64,000 bases of DNA from Actinomycetota bacterium. GTDB lineage: Bacteria; Actinomycetota; Thermoleophilia; Miltoncostaeales; Miltoncostaeaceae. A program made the translations under genes and the position numbers. Under the pieces are notes generated by a model that was not told the DNA's origin, made no database searches, and saw only the letters and a program-made list of their open reading frames with translations. Below, one piece after another: positions 41,520 to 49,621 of this stretch. Positions within the stretch are counted from its first letter, which is position 1. Every line of letters starts with the position of its first letter. The DNA lies in the NCBI GenBank assembly GCA_020636905.1, contig JACJWX010000013.1, positions 2,501-66,500 of the forward strand. Reading direction: 5' to 3'.

Positions 41520-42171
41520 GTCGATCCGGTGGGACTGGCTGGAACGCCATCGTGACGATCTGGTCCGCCTCACCCTCGAACACGTCCAGTTGACCGTGGT
41601 CTCGGTCGGGATCGCCGTCGCCATCGCCATCCCGGTGGGCATCGCGGTGCGCAACCGCCCCATTCCGTTCCTCGCCGCGGGGCTCATCGCCGACGTGCTC
41701 TACACCATTCCGAGCATCGCGCTCTTCGCGTTCCTGTTGCCGTTCACCGGGATCGGCGCCACCCCGGCGATCGTCGGGCTCGTCGCCTACGCGCTGACCA
41801 TGCTCATCCGCAACACGGTGGTCGGGCTGCGGGCCGTGCCCCGGCCGGTGCGCGACGCCGCCCTCGGGATGGGCCTCACCGCCCGCCAGACCCTCGTCCG
41901 GGTCGAGCTGCCGCTGGCGCTCCCCGCGATCTTCGCGGGGATTCGGCTCGCCACCGTCAGCACGGTCGGAATCGCGACGATCGCCGCCTTCGTGGACGGC
42001 GGCGGACTCGGCGAGCTGATCCTGAACGACGGTATCCAGCGCCAGATGTTCCTCACCCCCATTCTCGCCGGCACGGTCATCGCCACCGTCCTGGCCCTGA
42101 CCCTCGACGCCGTCCTGATCGTGGTCGAACGTCGTCTCACCCCCTGGACTCGTGCGCGAGGCGCAACGTGA
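41512..42171 (+). CDS. opuCB: Osmoprotectant ABC transporter permease 1
   Basis: Membrane permease of 219 residues with about five or six helices (LTVVSVGIAVAIAIPVGIAV, IPSIALFAFLLPFTGIGATP). The coupling loop is RAVPRPVRDAALGMGLTARQ. It is a paralogue of the next gene; the two make a heterodimeric channel in OpuC systems. It overlaps the ATPase gene by 8 bases and the next gene by 4. Confidence 0.92.
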   Translation: MAESIRWDWLERHRDDLVRLTLEHVQLTVVSVGIAVAIAIPVGIAVRNRPIPFLAAGLIADVLYTIPSIALFAFLLPFTGIGATPAIVGLVAYALTMLIRNTVVGLRAVPRPVRDAALGMGLTARQTLVRVELPLALPAIFAGIRLATVSTVGIATIAAFVDGGGLGELILNDGIQRQMFLTPILAGTVIATVLALTLDAVLIVVERRLTPWTRARGAT

Positions 42172-42839
42172 GTCTGGCGGGCATCTGGGATGCGTTTCAG
42201 GACCCGAACCTCGACGGCTGGGCGCAGCTCATGGTGCATGTGCGCCTCTCGCTCGTGGCCCTCGCGATCGCGACCGTGATCGGTGTCGTCCTGGGCGTGG
42301 TCGCCGCACGGAGCGGCCGAGCGATGGGATTCCTGGTTTCCGCGGTGGCGAACCTGGGCCGCACGGTGCCCACGTTCGCGCTCCTTGCACTGGTGGTCGC
42401 GCTGTCGTCCATCGGCGAGCGCCCCGCGTTGATCGGCCTGGTCGCCCTGGGCATTCCGCCCATTCTCGTGAACACCTACACGGCCATCCGCGAGGTGGAT
42501 GCGGGCGCGGTCGAAGCGGCACGGGGAATGGGTTTCACCCGCCTCGGGGTGCTCACCCGGGTCGAACTCCCGATGGCGCTCCCCCTCACCCTCGCCGGCG
42601 TGCGCATCTCCGCCATCCAGATCATCGCGACCGCGGCCCTGGCCGCCGCGGTGGGCGCGGGAGGGCTCGGTGTGCTTATCCTCAGCGGACTGGCGAACTC
42701 CGACAACAACGTGCTGCTCGCTGGGGCCATCCCCACGGCGCTCCTCGCGATGGCAGTCGCGGGAATCCTTGCGCTGATTGAGCGTGTACTTACCCCGCGG
42801 GGGCTTCGGCTCGCGCGAACCTCAAGACCACCCACGTGA
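42168..42839 (+). CDS. opuCD: Osmoprotectant ABC transporter permease 2
   Basis: Second permease, 223 residues, with helices such as LSLVALAIATVIGVVLGVVA and the coupling loop REVDAGAVEAARGMGFTRLG. The GTG at 42168 overlaps the stop of the first permease (GTGA), and the stop of this gene overlaps a possible GTG at 42836 of the next. Confidence 0.92.
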   Translation: MSLAGIWDAFQDPNLDGWAQLMVHVRLSLVALAIATVIGVVLGVVAARSGRAMGFLVSAVANLGRTVPTFALLALVVALSSIGERPALIGLVALGIPPILVNTYTAIREVDAGAVEAARGMGFTRLGVLTRVELPMALPLTLAGVRISAIQIIATAALAAAVGAGGLGVLILSGLANSDNNVLLAGAIPTALLAMAVAGILALIERVLTPRGLRLARTSRPPT

Positions 42840-42853
42840 AAGAGGACATCCCT

Positions 42854-43807
42854 GTGACAAGCTGGACACGTCGCATCACCGCCATCGCCGCCGCATCGGC
42901 CCTCGCCGTTGGCGTCGCCGCCTGTGGAGACGACAACTCGTCGAGCAGTACCGGGGCCGGCGACGGCACCACGGTGAAAATCGCCGACAAGCAGTTCACC
43001 GAGAGCGCCATCGTGGCGCAGGCCTACGCGGCCGGGTTGCGGACCCAGGGCTTCGATGCCCAGGTTTCGAGCCTCGCCAGCACCGAACTGGCGGACAAGG
43101 CCGTCCGCGACGGCGCCATCGACGTCTATCCCGAGTACGACGGCACCAGCTATCTGACCGTGCTCAAGAAGACGGCGGACGCGGCTCCGGACTCGCGCGA
43201 CGCGCTCTTCGACGAGGTCACCTCGGCATATGCCGGACGTGGGCTCACCGCCCTGCCCCCCGCGCCGTACAACAACGGCAACGAGGTCGCCTGCACCGAC
43301 GACGCGGTCGCCGCCGACAACATCACCGACCTGACGGCGCTCGGCAAGGCGTCGCCAAAGCTGGTCTACTCGGCCAACGCCGAACACCTGACCCGTGAGG
43401 ACGGCCTGCCGCTGCTCCGCAAGGACTACGGCGTGAACTTCAAGAAGGTGATCACGGTCGACATCGCCCTCCGCTACACCCCGATCGCCGACGGCAAGGC
43501 GCAGTGCGTGTACGCGTTCGGCACCGACCCCCAGCTCGCCCAGCTGCCGCTGCAGCTGATCAAGGACGACAAGGGCTCATTCTCTGGCAAGGTGCCGTTC
43601 CGCACCTTCCCGGTGGTCAACACCCAGTGGCTCGACGGCCTGTCGGCGGACGCGAAGACCGCCTTCACCGACACCCTCGACGCGGTGAGCGCCGGTCTCA
43701 CCCAGGACAAGATCCAGGAGCTGAACGCGGCTGTGGATCTCGACAAGGAAGACCCCGAAGTCGTCGCCCAGTCGTACGTCGACTCGCTCGGCCTCGGCTC
43801 GAACTGA
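42854..43807 (+). CDS. opuCC: Osmoprotectant ABC transporter substrate-binding lipoprotein
   Basis: A 317-residue lipoprotein. The signal (ITAIAAASALAVGVAACG) ends in the lipobox VAAC, then a Ser/Gly linker and the OpuAC-type fold (VKIADKQFTESAIVAQAYA, IDVYPEYDGTSY). The Tyr-rich YPEYDGTSY segment is where such proteins hold quaternary amines. I chose the GTG at 42854 because AGAGGA lies seven bases upstream. The ligand (betaine, choline, carnitine, proline) cannot be told here. Confidence 0.92.
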   Translation: MTSWTRRITAIAAASALAVGVAACGDDNSSSSTGAGDGTTVKIADKQFTESAIVAQAYAAGLRTQGFDAQVSSLASTELADKAVRDGAIDVYPEYDGTSYLTVLKKTADAAPDSRDALFDEVTSAYAGRGLTALPPAPYNNGNEVACTDDAVAADNITDLTALGKASPKLVYSANAEHLTREDGLPLLRKDYGVNFKKVITVDIALRYTPIADGKAQCVYAFGTDPQLAQLPLQLIKDDKGSFSGKVPFRTFPVVNTQWLDGLSADAKTAFTDTLDAVSAGLTQDKIQELNAAVDLDKEDPEVVAQSYVDSLGLGSN

Positions 43808-43820
43808 CCCGCTCCCGTGT

Positions 43821-43850
43821 GTGGTGGGGTGCCGCGCGGCACCCCACCAC
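43821..43850. terminator. Bidirectional hairpin terminator
   Basis: Perfect 13-bp stem GTGGTGGGGTGCC with its complement and GCGC loop, between the converging stops at 43807 and 43859. Confidence 0.8.
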
Positions 43851-43858
43851 CATTGGGC

Positions 43859-46800
43859 TCAGCTTCCGCTGAACGGGACCGCCTGGAACACCCTGGCCTC
43901 CCAGAAGGACACGCCCCACCACGCGTACTGGCGGGCATCAGTCTGGATCCGGACGTAGCGGGTGGTGACCGGGGTGAACGTCGTCCGCTTGATCCCGGGG
44001 CCGGTGCTGAACACCACCGTGGCGACGGTGCCGAAGGTGACGCCGTCGTTCGAGGTCTGGATGCGGTAGTTCGTCGCGTACGCCGTCTCCCAGTCGATCT
44101 CGACGCTGCCGACGGTTGAGCCGGCCCCGAGGTCGACCTGCCACCACTGGTTGTCCAGGTTCGCCGTGCTCCAGCGCGTGCTCGCGTCGCCGTCGTTGCC
44201 CGCTCCGGGGGTGAGCCAGTCGGCCTCGAAGGTCGACGCGGTGGCGGGCTTGTTCGTCGCCAGGTTCTGCGGCGTCGTGGTCGTGACGCTGACGGTGTCC
44301 GCGGGGCCGGCCACCGTTCCGTCATTGACGATCAACTGGAACACGTAGGTGCCGGTGGCCTCGGCGCTGACGAAGGTTGGTTTGGCCGCCGTGGCGCTGC
44401 TGAGCGTGGCGGCCGGTCCTGACACCTGGCTCCAGGTGTAAGTGAGGCTGTCGCCGTCGGGGTCGGTGCTCGCGGTCCCGTCGAGCTGCACCATGCTGTT
44501 GGCGAAGTTCGCCTGGTCCGGGCCCGCGTTCGCGACCGGCGCCCGGTTGCCGGGGCCGGAGGCGGTGATGGTCACCGTGTCGGGTGCGCTGGCGACGGTG
44601 CCGTCGTTGACCACCAGCCGGAATGTGAGCGTCCCGCCCGCGGCCGGCGCCGTGAACGTCGGGCTCTGCACGGTCGCGCTGCTCAGGGTCACGGCCGGGC
44701 CTGCCGTTTGCGTCCACGCATACGTCAGCGGGTCGCCGTCGGGATCGCTGCTCGCCGACCCGTTCAGGGTCACCGTCGCCCCACCCGCCACGCTCTGATC
44801 GGGACCGGCGTTGGCCACCGGCGCCTGGTTCACCGGCGGCTGCCCGGAGCCGAAGACCTTCACCTCGAAGATCGAGTACGTGTAGATCGACCCGCGCTGC
44901 AGGCAGCGGATGCGCACGTAGCGGGCGGTCCTGCCCGTGAAGGTCGTCCGCTGCACACCCGCGGCGCTGAGATTCACCGTCGCCGCGGTGGTGAAGGTGG
45001 TGCCGTCGGTGGATGTCTGGATCTCGTACTGCGACGCGTACGCGGCTTCCCAGGCGACCTCGACGGTGTCGACCGGCTGGGCGGTTCCCAGGTCGACCTG
45101 CCACCAGGTGTCCGGCTCCACGGCGGCGCTCCATCGCGTGGACGCGTTGTTGTCGTTGGCGTTGGCCGCCGCGAACGACGCGACCTCGACGCTCGATGCC
45201 GACGCCGTGCCTGCGGGTGCCAGATTGGGGCGTCCCGCGGTGACCTCGACGGTGTCCGTGCTGGTGGCCTTGCCGTCGCTCACGGCCACCTGGAAGGTGA
45301 GCGCCGTGGACTGTGCCGGGGCCGTGAACGTCGCGGTGGCGGTGTTCGCGTTCGTGATGGCCACGGCGGGCCCGGCCGTCTGGGTCCATTGATACGTCAG
45401 GGCCTCGCCGTCCGGGTCGCTGCTGGCGCCGGCGTTCAGCGTCCCGGTTGCCCCCAGGTCCACCGCGAAATCCGGCCCGGCGTTCGCCACGGGCGCCCGG
45501 TTCCCGGGCGTTCCCGATCCGAACACCGACAGGCTGTAGATCGAGTAGGTGTACGGCGAACCGTGCTCCAGGCACCGCACTCGCACGTATCGCGCGGCGG
45601 TGCTGGGGAAGGTCGTGCGGCGGATTCCGGCGGCCGCCTGCGTGACGGTCGCGACGGTGGCGAAGCTGGTGCCGTTGGTGGACGTCTGGATCTCGTAGCG
45701 GGAGGCGAACGCGGCTTCCCACGACACCTCGACCGTGTCGATGCCCTGGACCGCGCCGAGATCGACCTGCAGCCAGGACTGTGATTCCAGGGCCGCGCTC
45801 CAGCGAGTGCTCGAGTTGCCGTCGATCGCGTTCGCCGGGCCGAATCCGGCCACCTCGGTGCTCGAGGCGGATGCCGTGCCCGTGAGCGCCAGGTCGGGCA
45901 GGCCGGCGGTCACCTGCACCGCGTCGACGTTGCTCACGGTGTTGCCGTCGGTCACCTCGAGTGCGAAGGCCAGGGTGGCCGACTGCGCCGGCGCCGTGAA
46001 CGTCGGCGACGCCGCGGCGGGGTTGCTCAGCGTGACGGCGGGGCCACCGGTCTGGGTCCACCGGTAGGTCAGCGGATCGTTGTCGGGGTCGCTGCTGCCG
46101 CTCCCGTTGAGGGTGACGGTCGCGCCGTTCGCCACGACCTGGTCCGGACCGGCGTTCGCCGTCGGAGCCCGGTTCCCGTCGGTCGTCGAGAACACCCGCA
46201 CGTCGCGGATCGAGTAGGTGTACGGGGTCCCGTGCTCGAGGCAGAGCACCCGCACGTACCGGGCGTTCGTCTGCGGGAAGGTGGTCGTCCGCAGCTCGGC
46301 CTGCGAGAGCCTGACGTTCGCCACGGTGGTGAAGTTCACGCCATCGTTCGAGACCTGGATCTGGTACCGGGACGCGAAAGCGGTCTCCCAGTTGACCTCC
46401 ACGGTTCCCACGGGCATGGCCTCGCCCAGGTCCACCTGCCACCAGTCCGTCGGGTGGTAGGCGGCGCTCCAGCGGGTGATCGGTTCGTTGTCGAGTGCGT
46501 TCTCCGGTCCCCACTCGGGTTGCTCCACGCTCGATGCGGACGCCACCCCCTCGGCGGCCAGATCAGACGGCCCCACAGTGATCGTCACGGTGGACGGGAC
46601 GCTCGGGTTCACCCCGTCGTTGACGACGAGCCGGAACTGCAGGTCGCCGTTGACCGCCGGCGCCGTGAACGTCGGGCGCGCGCTGGTCGCGCCCGCCAGG
46701 GCCACCACAGGCCCGGCGGTCTGCGTCCACTGGTAGGTCAGGGGCTGCCCCTCGGGGTCGATGCTGCCGCTGCCGTCGAGTGTCACCGGATCCCCCGGCT

Positions 46801-48166
46801 GGACACGCTGACGGGCACCGGCGCCGGCGATCGGCGCCAGGTTGGCGGTGCCGCCGGGGCTCATCGCGGACAGCTCGACGATGGAGACGCCCTGAGGAGT
46901 GGCGGGAGTGTCGGCGACCACCCGCAGATAACGCACGGCGGTGGGCGCGAAGTGGGTGAAGACGGTCTGGGCCGAGGTGGGGTTCTCGGTCGCGAGCGTG
47001 GTGAAGGTGGTGCCGTCTGTCGAGCCCTGGATGCGGTAGGTCGAGGCGTACTCGGCGGCCCACTGGATGGCGACGCCGCTGACCGTCTGCGCCTGCCCGA
47101 AGTCGGCCTGCCACGTCTGCGGGCCGCTGCCGGGTGCGGACTGCCAGCGCGTGGCCGCGTCTCCGTCGTTGGCGAGTCCCGGAGCGCTCGGACCGTTGCT
47201 GCTGCTCGCCATGGCGGGTCGATTGAGGGCGCGATCCCCCGGGCTGCCGCCGGTGCGGTAGCCGATGGTGTATCGCCGCTGGAGCCAGGTCTCGTAGACC
47301 GTTCCCGTGCAGTCGCCGGCCGGACCGCAGGGAAGGGCGTCGAACGGCACGTACGCGCCCCAGGCGTTCAGGTTGGTGGTGAGTTCCTGACCCGCGACGT
47401 TGGCCGGGAGGTCCCGCGTCGGGTTGTCCTTGTAGCCGACCGTCACGTGCGGCGTGGCGTAGTTCTGCTGGGCCTGATCCGAGAAGAACGCCGCCGAGAG
47501 ATGGTCGGAGTGGTCCGGGTCCAGGTAGTTGCCCTTGTAGTCCTGGATGCGGATGACCTGGGGCTGACGGTCGGCCATCAGGGCGGTCAACGTCTGGCGG
47601 AGCTGCGCCGCCGTGTACGACGTCGTCCCGTCCACCGTGTCGATCTGAGTGATGTCCCCGTTGAAGAGCTGCTTGAGGCTCTGGTTCCCGTAGAGGGTGC
47701 CGCCGGTCCCGAGGATGCCGTCGGGCATCCGCATGAAGGCCAGCGAGATGCGGGGCGCGCCGACCAGCGTCCGCACCAGGATCGGATGCCCCGCGATACC
47801 GGCGTCGCTCGTGGACCAGGCGTTCGCCACCCCGGCCATCTGGGCGTAGGCCGCCATGATGCCCCGCTCGCGGGCCCCCCAGTACCACTGGGCGCGATCC
47901 TCGTCGCCCGCGGTGAGGTACACCGTCCGGACGCACGCGCCCGACGCGATGTCCTTCGCGACGTCCGGATTGAGGAAGACCAGGTCGTCGTCGGTGTGCG
48001 CGAGGATGATCATGCGAGAACCGACCGCACAATCCGCGGCGGCGGCGTCGGCGGGCTGAATCGCTCCGGCGGCGAGCGCACCCGCGGCCACGGCCGCCAC
48101 CACCGGCGCACGGCGCCAGAGATCGACCCGCGGCATCCGGATGCGTGTCCGCGTGACCGGTCTCAT
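43859..48166 (-). CDS. Secreted multidomain PIG-L (LmbE) deacetylase with CBM32/F5-8C and PKD modules
   Basis: A 1,435-residue exported protein. After the signal (VVAAVAAGALAAGAI) comes a PIG-L/LmbE N-acetylglucosamine deacetylase-like domain, residues about 50-305, with zinc motifs AHTDDD (56-61) and HSDH (219-222). Ten beta modules follow in the order C-P-C-P-C-P-C-P-P-C. C is a discoidin/F5-8C (CBM32-like) module marked by ASSTE/NDGDASTRWS and WWQVDLG; P is a PKD/Ig-like module marked by NAGPDQ and DPDGDPLTYxWTQ. It may bind and deacetylate an extracellular glycan. The ATG at 48166 has only a weak GGCGG upstream. Confidence 0.9.
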   Translation of the reverse strand: MRPVTRTRIRMPRVDLWRRAPVVAAVAAGALAAGAIQPADAAAADCAVGSRMIILAHTDDDLVFLNPDVAKDIASGACVRTVYLTAGDEDRAQWYWGARERGIMAAYAQMAGVANAWSTSDAGIAGHPILVRTLVGAPRISLAFMRMPDGILGTGGTLYGNQSLKQLFNGDITQIDTVDGTTSYTAAQLRQTLTALMADRQPQVIRIQDYKGNYLDPDHSDHLSAAFFSDQAQQNYATPHVTVGYKDNPTRDLPANVAGQELTTNLNAWGAYVPFDALPCGPAGDCTGTVYETWLQRRYTIGYRTGGSPGDRALNRPAMASSSNGPSAPGLANDGDAATRWQSAPGSGPQTWQADFGQAQTVSGVAIQWAAEYASTYRIQGSTDGTTFTTLATENPTSAQTVFTHFAPTAVRYLRVVADTPATPQGVSIVELSAMSPGGTANLAPIAGAGARQRVQPGDPVTLDGSGSIDPEGQPLTYQWTQTAGPVVALAGATSARPTFTAPAVNGDLQFRLVVNDGVNPSVPSTVTITVGPSDLAAEGVASASSVEQPEWGPENALDNEPITRWSAAYHPTDWWQVDLGEAMPVGTVEVNWETAFASRYQIQVSNDGVNFTTVANVRLSQAELRTTTFPQTNARYVRVLCLEHGTPYTYSIRDVRVFSTTDGNRAPTANAGPDQVVANGATVTLNGSGSSDPDNDPLTYRWTQTGGPAVTLSNPAAASPTFTAPAQSATLAFALEVTDGNTVSNVDAVQVTAGLPDLALTGTASASSTEVAGFGPANAIDGNSSTRWSAALESQSWLQVDLGAVQGIDTVEVSWEAAFASRYEIQTSTNGTSFATVATVTQAAAGIRRTTFPSTAARYVRVRCLEHGSPYTYSIYSLSVFGSGTPGNRAPVANAGPDFAVDLGATGTLNAGASSDPDGEALTYQWTQTAGPAVAITNANTATATFTAPAQSTALTFQVAVSDGKATSTDTVEVTAGRPNLAPAGTASASSVEVASFAAANANDNNASTRWSAAVEPDTWWQVDLGTAQPVDTVEVAWEAAYASQYEIQTSTDGTTFTTAATVNLSAAGVQRTTFTGRTARYVRIRCLQRGSIYTYSIFEVKVFGSGQPPVNQAPVANAGPDQSVAGGATVTLNGSASSDPDGDPLTYAWTQTAGPAVTLSSATVQSPTFTAPAAGGTLTFRLVVNDGTVASAPDTVTITASGPGNRAPVANAGPDQANFANSMVQLDGTASTDPDGDSLTYTWSQVSGPAATLSSATAAKPTFVSAEATGTYVFQLIVNDGTVAGPADTVSVTTTTPQNLATNKPATASTFEADWLTPGAGNDGDASTRWSTANLDNQWWQVDLGAGSTVGSVEIDWETAYATNYRIQTSNDGVTFGTVATVVFSTGPGIKRTTFTPVTTRYVRIQTDARQYAWWGVSFWEARVFQAVPFSGS

Positions 48167-48454
48167 CGCCGACCGCCGTGGGACTCGGTGAAGTGGCTTC
48201 GGGTCGCGGTGATACCGACCTCCAACCTGGCTGGGCTGCACACGGAGGGGCTCCCCTGGATCGTCGTGGCTCCCCCGGGCACCTGGGAGCAGCGGTCGCC
48301 TCCGACGGTAACCCGGATTCGCCGGCGGAGATACAGCATTTGGGAGAATCCTGTACCCCCGGGCGGGCGAATCCATCCCTTCAGCGACCGCGCCCCGCCC
48401 CATCGGTGAGGGGCGTTTTCGACGCCCGACCAGTCCTCCGGCGAGGGGCCGTGG
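48167..48454 (-). other. 288-bp leader/intergenic region of the PIG-L gene
   Basis: No gene seen. Minus-strand TGTATC near 48332-48337 may be a -10 box, leaving a leader of about 160 bases. It contains hairpins such as GCTCCC/GGGAGC and GTCG-GAGG-CGAC. I could not match it to a named riboswitch. Confidence 0.35.
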
Positions 48455-49300
48455 TCACGACTCCGGAGTGCCCCACCCACCGCCGTCGGTCGAGTCGGTC
48501 CGTGAGCGCGCGCTCCACCGCCCGTCGCGTTCGCTGACCGCCACCCGACAGCCGAACGTCCCACTCACCGCGTCGTCGGTCAGCACGTCCCGCACGAGCC
48601 CGGTGGCCCGGATCCGGCCGTCGGCGAGCAGCGCCGCATGGGTGGTCGACGGCGGCAGGTCCTCCAGATGGTGGGTGACGACGACCGAGGCGAGCGCGGG
48701 TTGCCGCGCCGCGAGACGCGTGAGGGTCTGGAGGAGCAGCTCCCGCGCGGCCAGATCGAGCCCCGTCCCCGGTTCGTCCAGGAGCAGGAGGGCCGGCCGC
48801 GCCACGAGGGCCCGCGCGATGAGGGTTCTGCCCCGCTCCCCCTGGGACAGCGTCGGCCACCGATGGCCCAACCGGGAACCCAGACCCATGACCGTTGCCA
48901 GGTCGTCCACGGTTCGGCGGGTTTCGGCGTCGGCCCGCCAGCGCAGCGGAGGTTCGATCGTCCCGGTCACGCCGGTCTCGACGATTTCGCGGACGGTCCG
49001 CGGGGTCCGCAACGCGTGCCGCGGGTCGACGTATCCGATCAGTTGTCGAAGGATCCTCACATCCGTCGCGCCGAGCCGCTCGCCGAGCACGCGGACGGTC
49101 CCGCTCGTCGGGTGCGCGATGGCACCGCAGAAGCTCAGGAGGGTGCTCTTGCCCGAGCCGTTGGGACCGAGCAGCGCCCAGTGTTCGCCGCGGCGCACGG
49201 TGAGACTCACGCCGTCCAGGATCCTGGTGGTGCCGCGCCGGAAGTCGACGCCGTCGAGTTCGAGCACCGGGGCGTCGCGCTCGAGCGGTTGCACGGTCAC
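48455..49300 (-). CDS. Stand-alone ABC transporter ATP-binding protein
   Basis: A 281-residue ATPase with Walker A LLGPNGSGKSTLL, signature LSQGERGRTLIARAL, Walker B LLLLDEPGTGLD and the switch His in VVVTHHLEDLP. It has no permease partner beside it. Overall it resembles ModF/YhaQ-like or metal-importer ATPases, but the substrate is unknown. The start is GTG at 49300. The Shine-Dalgarno sequence is weak, and a longer in-frame N terminus is possible. Confidence 0.85.
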   Translation of the reverse strand: MTVQPLERDAPVLELDGVDFRRGTTRILDGVSLTVRRGEHWALLGPNGSGKSTLLSFCGAIAHPTSGTVRVLGERLGATDVRILRQLIGYVDPRHALRTPRTVREIVETGVTGTIEPPLRWRADAETRRTVDDLATVMGLGSRLGHRWPTLSQGERGRTLIARALVARPALLLLDEPGTGLDLAARELLLQTLTRLAARQPALASVVVTHHLEDLPPSTTHAALLADGRIRATGLVRDVLTDDAVSGTFGCRVAVSERDGRWSARSRTDSTDGGGWGTPES

Positions 49301-49328
49301 GCGGCGTCCGGATGCCTCGTGGCCGTCC

Positions 49329-49526
49329 CTAGAGACCGGGTGCACCAGCCTCAGGGGGATCGGATGCGGGGAACGACTCGGCGAGGGTCTCATCGAGCCG
49401 TGCGTCGGCCGCGTCCCGCTCGGCTTGCTTGCGACGGCGGGCCAGCACGGCGGCCAGGGCCCCGGCCGCCAGCGCCAGACCGGCCAGGCGCATCAGCACC
49501 GTCTTCGCCGATTCTGATCCCGCCAT
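49329..49526 (-). CDS. Small membrane protein with ESFPASDPP motif
   Basis: A 65-residue protein with one helix (LMRLAGLALAAGALAAVLA), a basic stretch (RRRKQAERD) and the C-terminal motif DETLAESFPASDPPE, which recurs in small actinobacterial and proteobacterial proteins of unknown function. The ATG at 49526 has GGGAGG five bases upstream, a strong start. It lies 28 bases before the ABC ATPase start on the same strand. Confidence 0.8.
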   Translation of the reverse strand: MAGSESAKTVLMRLAGLALAAGALAAVLARRRKQAERDAADARLDETLAESFPASDPPEAGAPGL

Positions 49527-49621
49527 CTCGGCCTCCCTGGTTCGCGGTCAGCGGTGGGCCGGACGACGCCGTCCCTTCGTCAGCCTACGCCCGCCCGGCC
49601 GTCAGGGCCGCGCCGGGAGGT

